Assembly (NCBI GenBank): GCA_030144725.1
Contig: JASKMD010000029.1
Location: forward strand, 1,443,001-1,507,000
Length of the DNA: 64,000 nt
DNA from: Haematococcus lacustris
Taxonomy: Eukaryota; Chlorophyta; Chlorophyceae; Chlamydomonadales; Haematococcaceae
Reading direction: 5' to 3'
In this document: positions 32,627 to 40,900 of the stretch, piece after piece
How the letters are laid out: each line of letters begins with the position of its first letter
How positions within the stretch are numbered: position 1 is the first letter of the stretch
The notes under the pieces: model-generated
Database searches by the model: none
Told to the model about the DNA's origin: nothing
Seen by the model: only the letters and a program-made list of their open reading frames with translations
Made by a program: the position numbers and the translations under genes

Positions 32627-35621
32627 TGGCAGCTGTAGAGGGAGGAGGGGCGGACCACGCGGCAAGCAGCTGGGGGTCTGAGGGCAGGCGCTGCAGGAGG
32701 GTGGTCTCATCCTCAGAGTCCTCCTCTGCGCGACAGCCGAGGGGGAGCACAAGGGGAGCAGGAGGGTGGGGGGAGAGGGGAGAGGGGGAGCATCCAGCAC
32801 CTGCAGCACTGCCACGTGCCAACTACTGAGCTGCTCCTGAGACTGTCCTGCCCCTGGCCTTGCCCTTGCTCCTGCCCCCGCTCTCTACCCTGCCCCTGGC
32901 CTTGCCCTTGCACCTGCCCCCGCTCTCTACCCTGCCCCTGGCCTTGCCCTTGCACCTGCCCCCGCTCTCTACCCTGCCCCTGGCCTTGCCCTTGCACCTG
33001 CCCCCGCTCTCTACCCTGCCCCTGGCCTTGCCCTTGCACCTGCCCCCGCTCTCTACCCTGCCCCTGGCCTTGCCCTTGCACCTGCCCCCGCTCTCTACCC
33101 TGCCCCTGGCCATGCCCTTGCTCCTGCCCCCGCTCTCTACCCTGCCCCTGGCCCTGCATCCCTGCCTGGGCTCAACCTACAGCCCCAGCCTGCTCACCGC
33201 TGCTGTGCCGGGCTGTTGCGCCAGCCCTGCCTCTGGTCACCCCGGAGGCGCCAGCAGCCCTCCTGCTGCCCTGCTCCAGGCCCAGGCGCGCCCTGCGCTG
33301 CTCTTGTCGGGCGCGCAGTGAGCTCAGCATCTCCGCATCCTTCGCTGACTCATCTGCCACAATGGGTTGCGACATGTACCTGTGCCAGCCAAGGGGTCAT
33401 GCCATGAGGGTCGTGTTGGGGCTTGCAGCTCACTCTAATGCCAGTGAGGCAGAAGGAGGTTTGGGGCCTGAGTTGGCACGTTACACGAATGTGAGAGAGG
33501 GGAGGAGAGTGGGAGGGGAGGGTAAGCACAGGAGGTTGAAAATTGAAGCGAAGGCTGAAGATCAGGGTAGCAGTAGGAAACTGGGGAGGAGGTAAGCTGG
33601 AGCATGTGAATGATGAAGGCAGCAGCAGGGAGGTAGGCACATGCGGCATGCATGGCCTTCATCACCCCAAACCACACCATCAACGGTAAAAAAACATATA
33701 TAAAAAGGCTACAATATACCATAAACCCTTACATATACCAATCCACGTGCCCTGCCAACCAGGGGGACAGGCCACCCACTTGGCGACCTCATCTTCGCGC
33801 ATTCCAAACAGGTCGGAAAACTGTAGAATTTCCTCGCGGGGGGTGTGCACGAGGGTGGGCGGGCTGAGTTCCGTGAGCGCGCGCATCTTGGCCTCGCGAC
33901 TCATAGGGACGCCCGCCGCAGCATCCCGCGAGACCACGACAGCGACACCCGCTGCGCCGCCCAGCCGCTGTGCTTGCTGACTCAGCAGGCTGCCCACTGC
34001 TGTCCCCACATGGGTGGCAGGCTTCATGTATAGTTGGGAGGCATAGGCAGGTTGGGGCAGCAGGGCAGGCGAGGGGGCTAGGTGTTGATGGTTAGAGGGG
34101 GGGGCTAGGGCAGGGGAGGGGGCGGTCATGGGAGCCGTCACAACATCATCCATGTCGTAGTCGTCCTCATCTTGCAAATAGCCGCCGGGGGCAGTGGATG
34201 GCAAGGCTGCTGGCAATGAAGGGCTGCAACAGACAGCAGCGCACAGCAGCAGCAGCCTGACTGTATGCCAGGCCTGAGGAGGAGGAGGAGGCAAACCCTT
34301 GGCAGAAGCTGTGGGGTGCTGCACCAAGCACAGTGGCAGCCTGCACCCCATTGCCTGCTCCCAGGCATCTGCGGGGACTACTGGCATCTGCTGGCGAAGA
34401 AGACTACGGCGTGCATCAAGGAAGGAGCTACCACCTGAGGCGCGGCCTGCTCTCACCATCCACCAGCTGCTGACACAAGCGCAGGCACTGCCCACAACTG
34501 TCGCCGCCTGAGCATGCCAATCCCCCATGCTGCACTTGAATTCAACTATGAGCCCATGGAGCTGGACCTGAGACCAGCCAGCTGCTCCCGGACCCCGCCC
34601 TGCCCCTGCATGCACCCACAGCACAGGCCCTGGCCGGTAGTAGGTGACGGGGCGCTCCAGGTCCTCAGCCAGCTCTCGCTCGTCTGCGTAGTCCCGGGCC
34701 GAGCTGTCAGGCTGGATCGCCGTGGAGCTGGCGCCCCCTGGCGGGCCCCCCTGGCTGGTATTGGGGTCGGCCAGGTCCTGCGTCAACAGCGGCCCCAGGG
34801 GGGGTGACGGCAGCCTGACATGGTGGTGAGGAGGGTGCCCAGGCAGAGTCTGATGCATGACCAGGAGGGGGAGGGAGGGGGTAGGGAGGGAAGGGGGTGA
34901 GGGGTAAGGGGGAAGGGGGGAGGGGGAAGGAAGGAGGGGGAGGGGAGGGGAGAGCGGGGGAAGGGAGGCTAGGGTTCTGAAGGAGTCTGCTCTGCATTGG
35001 GCAGAGGCTCTGCCATTGTCACTGCAGCGTCTGCTGCTACTGTTGCTGACTTCATTCCAAACCGCTGGACCAGCACCTGGTCCCTTTATAGTAGCTGATG
35101 CTCCCCCACACGCCATCATGTGCCTTCACTACTCCTGTCACCCTGACCACTGGTGGTTGGACCTATCCTGTGCTGACAGCTGGAAGCCATTGCTGCCACT
35201 CCTGTGCAAGCTGCAGTTGTGACGCCTGCCTGGCTCACTGACCTGCAGCATTTCCCCGCCCACTTTGCTGCTGATGTTCTTCAGGTCCTCCTTTGCCCTC
35301 TGTCACCGGGCACACATAGGGCAGGTGAGGAGGCCACAGGCACTGCTAGCACACTGTGGGGAAGCTGAGGCACCGCTACCAGCTTAGATCAAGGGCAGAG
35401 GCAGAGGCACTGGCAGAGGCAGTGGCAGAGGCCTTTGCACTGCGCCCTTCAGTAGGCTAGTCAGCCAAGTCAGGAGTGCTAGCAGCATGCCCTGCGGCTG
35501 CTGTTACCCTCACCTCGTCAAGGTAATCAATCTCGGCTTTCCCATCCTTGCCCAGGTTCCCAAAGAGTATGTTGCCCATGACATCGTTGCCATCGTCGTC
35601 ATCATCATCATGCTGCGCCAT
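16755..35621 (-). CDS. TAF1: TAF1, TFIID scaffold subunit, about 29 exons
   Basis: Whole gene, read right to left. The ATG at 35621-35619 opens [21 protein letters not shown], followed by the TAF1 signature [17 protein letters not shown]. Conserved TAF1 landmarks follow in the right order: acidic N terminus, [28 protein letters not shown], the DUF3591 core ([17 protein letters not shown]), DPTG, the [11 protein letters not shown] block, a zinc knuckle, an acidic/basic tail and a bromodomain. TAF1 is the largest TFIID subunit; with TAF7 it binds promoter DNA and positions TBP. Nearly all exon joins conserve phase. Weak points are exons 3-4, one frame break in DUF3591, the join near 20.93 kb, and the last exon. 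The gene spans almost 19 kb because its introns hold simple-sequence arrays and a MITE. Blocks are annotated separately. Confidence 0.88.
17421..20160 (-). CDS. TAF1: TAF1 exon 25 and split bromodomain
   Basis: Exon 25 (from 20160 to about 18.61 kb) is a long disordered P/G/Q/S-rich region containing a (QG)n run encoded by a CCCTGC/T repeat. It ends [22 protein letters not shown] at a GTAAGA donor, the first bromodomain helix. The fold continues through a tiny exon near 18.32-18.36 kb ([10 protein letters not shown]), 17927-18021 ([23 protein letters not shown]) and 17421-17613 ([22 protein letters not shown], then [12 protein letters not shown]). The spacing and the YPSR...NA.AYN pattern match TAF1 bromodomains, which bind acetyl-lysine on histone tails. 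Phase is consistent for the last three pieces. Confidence 0.8.
20514..25695 (-). CDS. TAF1: TAF1 exons 16-24: C-terminal conserved block, zinc knuckle, acidic tail
   Basis: Exons 25539-25695 (ends DPTG, apparent GC donor), 25199-25391 ([17 protein letters not shown]), 24881-25040 ([10 protein letters not shown]), 24491-24625, about 23545-24132 ([29 protein letters not shown]), 22649-23014, 22037-22256 (zinc knuckle CADCGQMGH, then C; human TAF1 has CGACGAIGH), a long acidic exon from 21608 ([11 protein letters not shown]), and 20514-about 20930 (alternating D/E runs, then K/R-rich). Phases agree up to 22037. The join between the 21608 exon and the 20930 exon needs a small intron I could not place. 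A possible minus-strand exon near 23.3 kb is unassigned. Confidence 0.78.
22308..22592 (+). repeat. (GGGTG)n/(GGGGTGG)n array in a TAF1 intron
   Basis: About 285 bp of GGGGT units with occasional extra G, between exons 22649-23014 and 22037-22256. Transcribed from the minus strand it is C-rich in the pre-mRNA. Confidence 0.9.
24323..24441 (+). repeat. (CCCCTG)n hexamer array in a TAF1 intron
   Basis: About 20 near-perfect CCCCTG copies between the exon ending at 24491 and the exon starting at 24132. Confidence 0.92.
25892..25990 (+). repeat. (CCCTGG)n hexamer array in a TAF1 intron
   Basis: About 16 copies of CCCTGG with a single CCTGGC slip near 25913, between exons 26244-26396 and 25539-25695. 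Confidence 0.92.
26244..32013 (-). CDS. TAF1: TAF1 exons 8-15: DUF3591 core (TAF7-binding region)
   Basis: Exons 30386-32013 (542 codons; [26 protein letters not shown]), 30067-30263 ([10 protein letters not shown]), 29148-29581 ([13 protein letters not shown]), 28510-28697, 27787-28257 ([17 protein letters not shown], then [17 protein letters not shown] and THTDFLLL-like), 27393-27633 ([20 protein letters not shown]), 26772-26981 and 26244-26396 ([19 protein letters not shown]). All junction phases agree except inside 27787-28257, which is one base out of frame (see findings). In other species this core binds TAF7 and downstream promoter DNA through a winged helix. It was once reported to be an acetyltransferase; the sequence cannot settle that. 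Confidence 0.88.
27116..27366 (+). repeat. (CCCCCT)n hexamer array in a TAF1 intron
   Basis: About 41 near-perfect copies of CCCCCT, starting 27 bp past the donor of exon 27393-27633 (GAG|GTACAA). The pre-mRNA strand is G-rich (GGGGGA). It reads open in several frames only because the unit is a multiple of three. Confidence 0.95.
29705..29990. mobile_element. hAT-like MITE, 286 bp, 8-bp TSD, in a TAF1 intron
   Basis: An AT-rich island inside a very GC-rich intron. It starts CAGTTCATTTTTTCGCC and ends ...CGAAAAGAAAACACTG; the inverse of the end reads CAGTGTTTTCTTTTCG. It is flanked by TGGTGTAG at 29697-29704 and 29991-29998, an exact 8-bp TSD. It contains the 16-bp palindrome TATAGCGATCGCTATA (29727-29742) and further CGCTATAAA copies. 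It has no ORF. It lies between TAF1 exons 30067-30263 and 29148-29581. Confidence 0.85.
32036..32150 (+). repeat. (GACAC/GGCAC)n pentamer array in a TAF1 intron
   Basis: About 23 pentamers alternating GACAC and GGCAC, just upstream (minus strand) of the acceptor of exon 30386-32013. Confidence 0.9.
32306..35621 (-). CDS. TAF1: TAF1 exons 1-7: acidic TAND-like N terminus
   Basis: Exons (plus coordinates): 35514-35621, 35243-35299, an uncertain exon near 35.0 kb, about 34.62-34814, 33780-34223, 33198-33379, 32306-32725. The last three join in phase (144+61+140 residues). Exon 5 carries [21 protein letters not shown], matching the TAF1 block around RFSEIFGI that follows the TBP-binding N-terminal region. 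Exon 7 holds long Gln runs and ends [11 protein letters not shown]. The region is rich in D/E, P and Q, as is usual for the disordered TAF1 N terminus. The intron between exons 6 and 7 contains a 42-bp minisatellite. Confidence 0.8.
32857..33150 (+). repeat. 42-bp minisatellite in a TAF1 intron
   Basis: Seven near-identical 42-bp units built from GCCTTGCCCTTGCACCTGCC and a CCGCTCTCTACCCTGCCCCTG part. On the minus strand it reads as a 14-residue repeat ([10 protein letters not shown] core). The flanking exons join in phase without it, so I treat it as intronic. Confidence 0.9.
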
Positions 35622-35944
35622 GGCTGCTGCGAGTGCTCCAATGCGGCAACACCAGGATCAGCCCATGCAGGGCAAACGGGAACTCTACATGCTGTAACGT
35701 GCAGCGAGGCAGCACGACACAATACTGCTGCGCGCAATAGAGCCTGGCTTCCGTGCACCGCTTCCGTGCACCGACTTCCGGCTAGCCATGCACCGCCATG
35801 CGCAGGCATAGATTGCTTTGAGCACATTGAGTACACCCCCCTTCCTCCAGCCTGTTGCAGACATTCTCATCAGACGATGAGTCTTGCTTGGCTCATCATT
35901 TAAGAGCGAAGCGTATGAGCACTGCTCATTCAGCACGGCTATGA
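35622..35944. promoter_or_regulatory. TAF1 upstream region
   Basis: Intergenic sequence 5' of the TAF1 start codon on the minus strand. It has no gene and no clear TATA box. A near-duplicated TTCCGTGCACCG block occurs twice at 35750-35772. Confidence 0.3.
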
Positions 35945-35950
35945 CCATTG

Positions 35951-37278
35951 GTCACCCCCGCCATTGGCTGCACCCCCATGGCTCATGAGATAAAAACTTG
36001 CTCATCTTTGCACGGATGAGGCCGCCGATTTGTGCGATGAGCTGCTGATGGCCCGAATAGAGTGCAGACAGCTCCAGCGGTTTGCCGGGTGGCTGGCCCC
36101 CAACCAGCGCCGTGTTCTGGAGCTTCGCAGACACATTTAGCAACATGTATATGCAGCCTGGACACATTGCGGCGTGAATGGCGCATCCCGAGTGGACATG
36201 TCAACTTTTCAGGTTAGCTCGCATTAGTGTTGCAACGTCTCAGCACGCATCGAAACCCTCTCCCAAGCTCACCTGCTGCATCGAAACCCTCTCCCGGCCT
36301 GCTCCCTTGCCACCCGCTCCAAAGTGTCACCTTTTGTCATCAAACGGCGCCCAATCTGCAGGTCGATGGCATTGCGGGTTGGGAGCGTGACCGCGACGGC
36401 GCATTACTGCTGAACACAGGTTCGGTCCACATGTGGCAGCGATTCTAGGTTGCACACGATTTTCTGATTATTGGTGCTTGTGGCTCCTGAGCAACCACGA
36501 ACGGAAAGAATTAGTAAAAAATATGCAGAAACTGAGCTAATAACTGTGTTTGCCGTTGTACAGGCCATGGTTGACAAGAAAAGGGGGGCAAAGGCTAGAT
36601 GTTCCGGTGCGCAAAAAGCTAGGGAGGTTTTGGCACGGCGCAGGGCTGCTGAGGCTGAGGCCAAGTCCCAGGCTGGTGCTGCTGAGGCTGAGGCCCCGGC
36701 ACAGGCTGATGCTGGTGCTTATGAGGCACGGTTGCACCAGCTGCAGGCTGACCTGCAAAAGAGGGAGCAACAAGTTGTTGACACCCAACGCATGCAACAT
36801 CTACAGCAACAGTTGCAGGACCTCCAGCAGGATGAATTTCAACGTAAGGAGCAGCAGGTGGCTGAGCAGCAACAGCAGCTGCAGCAGCAGCAGGCAGACA
36901 TGCACCTGAGGGAGCAGCAGTTGGCTCAGCAGCAACACCAGGTGCAGCAGAGGGAGCAGCAGGTGGCTCAGCAGCAACACCAGGTGCAGCAGCAGCAGGC
37001 GGACCTGCAACAGAGGGAGCAGCAGGTGGCTCAGCAGCAACACCAGGTGCAGCAGCAGCAGGCAGACTTGCAGAAGAGGGAGCAGCAGGTGGCTCAGCAG
37101 CAACACCAGGTGCAGTTGCAGCAGCAGCTTTACAGGCTGCAGCAACAGCTCGAGGCACACAGTGGGGCTGAATTGCAACGCCAGGTGCAGCAGCAGCTGG
37201 CAGCACAGCAACACGATGGCATTGCAGGTCGATGGCATTGCGGATTTTATCAGGGGTGCAGCCAATTGCGGGGGTGAC
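35951..37278 (+). mobile_element. 1.3-kb TIR element, GTCACCCC family, 6-bp TSD, carrying a coiled-coil ORF
   Basis: Left end GTCACCCCCGCCATTGGCTG; right end is its inverse (CAGCCAATTGCGGGGGTGAC, to 37278). Flanks are CCATTG at 35945-35950 and 37279-37284, an exact 6-bp TSD. The termini match the 147-bp MITE at 9524. A 21-bp direct repeat whose core is CAGGTCGATGGCATTGCGG occurs at 36358-36378 and 37223-37243, bracketing the ORF. No DDE transposase motif is evident, so it is probably mobilised in trans. Confidence 0.82.
36471..37277 (+). CDS. Gln-rich coiled-coil protein encoded inside the TIR element
   Basis: Open frame of 268 residues. Residues 1-95 are Ala/Glu/Arg-rich (AKARCSGAQKAREVLARRRAA). 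From about 95 to 245 it is a coiled coil of imperfect repeats of about 17-26 residues (REQQVAQQQHQVQQQQADLQ), with heptad-compatible Q/L/V spacing. The C terminus (GIAGRWHCGFYQGCSQLRG) runs into the right TIR and the stop falls at 37275-37277. No known function is recognised. The ATG choice (36471, or 36567 as MVDKKRGAK) is uncertain, and an intron ending at an upstream GTACAG is possible near 36561. Confidence 0.45.
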   Translation: MVLVAPEQPRTERISKKYAETELITVFAVVQAMVDKKRGAKARCSGAQKAREVLARRRAAEAEAKSQAGAAEAEAPAQADAGAYEARLHQLQADLQKREQQVVDTQRMQHLQQQLQDLQQDEFQRKEQQVAEQQQQLQQQQADMHLREQQLAQQQHQVQQREQQVAQQQHQVQQQQADLQQREQQVAQQQHQVQQQQADLQKREQQVAQQQHQVQLQQQLYRLQQQLEAHSGAELQRQVQQQLAAQQHDGIAGRWHCGFYQGCSQLRG

Positions 37279-37569
37279 CCATTGCTACAAAATCGATTCA
37301 TATTATAAGAGACTGCCGCATACCATCATCACGTCATGACTACGAACATGAGTGACGTCAGGAAGTCTTAATGGGGCACACCTGGGAGTACCCCGCGTCT
37401 CCGCAGTCATCCAAGAAAAAACAACATGTTGGGCTAATTGTAGCCTGCAAACCCCTTAATGCTAGCCGGTGAAAACCGGCGTAGTCTTCTAGTCTTCTTC
37501 TTCTAGCCTGCAAACAGTAATCACTTGTGTGGCTGCCTACTGTGTGTGGTAACCACAAGCCCAGATTAA

Positions 37570-37928
37570 GACAAGCAAAAAGACAGGGGGAGGCAGAAAG
37601 AACTAAACGCATGGTTCGGCTTGCACTGACTTCTATGCAAAACCAGGCTGTGCCGCGCAGTGTCGCATCTGCTGCTGTACCCGACTGAAATGGCAGCTTG
37701 TGACTTGAAATGCGTCCCTAGTTGCTGGAGGAGCTTATGAAGGATCATCCCATGCAGGGCAATGGCAGCGTTACACGGATCCTGGCGCTCTTTAAAGACA
37801 AGCAAAATGGCAGGGGGAGACAGAAAGAACTAAACGCATGATTCGGCTTGCATTGACTTTTATGCAGAACCTGCCGCATCTGCTGCTGTGCCTGACTGAA
37901 ATGGCAGCTTGGGACTTAAAATGCGTCC
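37570..37928 (+). repeat. Two direct repeats of about 135-148 bp
   Basis: 37570-37717 and 37797-37928 share AAAGAACTAAACGCATG, TTCGGCTTGCA and ACTGAAATGGCAGCTTG and both end AAATGCGTCC. In the first copy this ATG is followed immediately by CGT CCC TAG. In the second it opens the apyrase frame. A third, diverged partial copy lies near 61692-61735. Confidence 0.85.
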
Positions 37929-40900
37929 GACGAAGAGCCAGATGCGCATGGAGCTATTAAGTCGCCTTGAGCAAGCCCCAACAACACAAGTATCGGCAAG
38001 CGATGAACATTGCATCACCCTCGGAGCATTTCACAGGCGGTGGAAGCGTGCTGGGCGCATCTTGCGCTTCATTATCATTTGGATGGCACACAAGGCTCAT
38101 AAGTGGAGATGGGCTCTGGCCTCATCCTCTCTGCTGCTCCTTATGCTTGGTCACCTCCTTTTTTGGTACTTGAGCCTCAGGCATCAGCAGGTAAGGAATA
38201 TGAAGCCCAGCGCCGATGATGGCAAAGCCCAGACACAGCGACACACCGCATAGCAGCTTACAGAGGCAGGCAAGCACACACGCAGATTGAGCCATACCCA
38301 TGCACGCTGTTCCTTGCCTGCTTCAGTTTCTCAAGGCCCACTACTCTGTCTACCTGGATGGTGGCAGCAGTGGCTCACGCGTCCACATCTTTCAATACAA
38401 CAACAGGCAGGGTGACAAACCCACATACGCCCAGCTCATCCTGCCAGAAAAGGTGTTTGCTGTGGAGCCGGGTTTGTCATCTTACGCTGGACGACCAGCC
38501 ATGGCGGCAACATCCATCCTGCCCCTCTTGGAGTTTGCATATCAGCATGTGAGTGCTCCCACCTGTGGCTGTGCCAACATCAGCTCAGCAATCCCCTCAT
38601 CATCCGCCTACTAATCGCAAGACCTCCCTCATGGCACATGGCATGTCCGCCCTCCACCTACACAATTGCCTGAGCCCTGTGACAGGGCTATAGCCTAGAT
38701 TTGTCATGGCATGCATGCACTAACTGTGAGCTGATGACAGCTCGGTGAGAGGCACACTATTGTGCCTCAGCAGGCTGCTGCTGCTGAGTCTTGAGTGGGC
38801 AACCTTGCAGCCACTTATAGCCCAGGGTCTGGGTACTCCTTGCCCTTGGTTGGGTGCCCTTGGTTGGGTGCCCTTGGTTGGGTGCCCTTGGTAGGGTGCC
38901 CATGGTTGGGTGCCCATGGTTGGGTGCCCATGGTTGGGTGCCCATGGTAGGGTGCCCTTGGTTGGGTGCCCTTGGTTGGGTGCCCTTGGTTGGGTGCCCT
39001 TGGTAGGGTGCCCATGGTTGGGTGCCCATGGTTGGGTGCCCATGGTTGGGTGCCCATGGTTGGGTGCCCTTGGTAGGGTGCCCATGGTAGGGTGCCCTTG
39101 GTTGGGTGCCCTTGGTTGGGTGCCCTTGGTTGGGTGCCCTTGGTAGGGTGCCCATGGTTGGGTGCCCATGGTTGGGTGCCCTTGGTTGGGTGCCCATGGT
39201 AGGGTGCCCTTGGTAGGGTGCCCATGGTAGGGTGCCCATGGTAGGGTGCCCATGGTAGGGTGCCCATGGTAGGGTGCCCATGGGAGGCAGGTGGAATATA
39301 CGGCATAAGCGAGTGTGAGCGCCGTGCCTTCACCTGCACTGTGGTGGGCCAGGGGGTCATTTATCACAGCGCATGCCCAGCATGTCCTCCCCACCCACCT
39401 GCCCCTGCCTGTTGCCGCCCTGCCCTCCCTCAGGTGCCGCGCCAAGCCTGGGCCACCACCCCCATTCACCTGCTGGCCACGGCTGGCCTGCGCCTGTTGA
39501 GCAGCAAGGACGCTGCAGATATCTTGGACAGCTGCTCTCAGGTGCTGGCTGCCTCCCCCTTCCTGTTCAAGCCAGGTACAGCCCCGGCCTCCAACATAGC
39601 TGCATGGGTGATGCTAGGGGGTCCCTCGCCCCACCCTCCAGAACCCCTGGCCTCAGGCTCAATGCGCCCAGGCTCCCTTGCAGAGCTGGACTTGTCCCTC
39701 ACGCAGCCGCAGACTTGCTGCTCCTGGCCCCAGCATGCCCACTGCGTCTCACGCACTGCTGGCGCACTGCATAGTCAGGCAGCTAGTTCAGCACCTGCCT
39801 TCACCATGTGTATGCTGCAGCAGGCTGCCAGTCAGCCAGCTCCTGGTGCTGGCCATGGCTGGTTTATAAGGGGGTTATGGGCAGGATGCACATCATGCAG
39901 GGCGGAGAGCTCCATGTGCTGTTCCTGTTGTGAGTTTTGGCACTGCTCCTGCCCCTGCAGGCTGGGCACGTGTGCTGAGCGGTGACACTGAGGGCCTGTT
40001 TGCCTGGGCTGCAGCCAACTATGCGTCGGGCGCATTGGAGGCAAGGGGGTGCAGGCAGAGTTAGCCAGGTCAGCAGGGTCGGGCCAGGCAGGAGCAGGAG
40101 GCGGCAAGGGGGCGCAGGGGCAGACAGGCAGGCAAGAAGACACAATGTCTGACACACTGTCCAGCTGATGTGATTGACAGGTGCAGGCAGTAGAGCAAAG
40201 GCAGTTCTGCTACGGCCATACTAGGGTTGCCCGCTCAGGCTGTTGCCACTCAATTGTTATGGCTGTGTGCTGTTCAAGGATGGTGTGCTGTTCGAGGATG
40301 CGTGGAAACAGTCAGGCTGGGTGCCCACTTGCACGCTCATAGCACAGCAGCGCACGGTGCAGTGGAGCTTACGCCCAGCCTGTGCGCTGACTCTGCCGGG
40401 CGTGCAGGAGGCTGCCTATCACCAGCACCACAGCCGCAAGGAAATGGTGCACAGCCCCAACCTTTTCCATGGCGTGCTGGAGCTGGGTGGCGCATCCTTC
40501 CAGGTCAGTGGGCCAGCCAGAGCCGGTGGTCCAGCCATACATGGAGGTGTGGAGTGTACCAGGAGTTTCCTGGCGTCCATGTTCATGTCCATGTCTATGT
40601 CCATGCACAACAGCCACCTGACAGCAGCCAGTATGTTCCCGTCAACCTCCACACTCCCACCTATTGCAGCGGAACCCTGAGCTGCTGGTTGATTGCCTAG
40701 CCTGTGTGTGGATCATGAGTGCTTGACCTGCATGGCAGCTGGTCATGTCATGGCTCATGCGGCCTGCTCCACCGCTTGCTCCAGGTCACGTTTGTCCCCC
40801 ACCAGCGTGACCTGCACGTGCAGCGCAGTGGGCTGCTGGTGCGCCTGCCAGGTGCGGGCCAGCCAGGGGCCTGGGAGGGCTGGTGGTGGCTTAGAATTAG

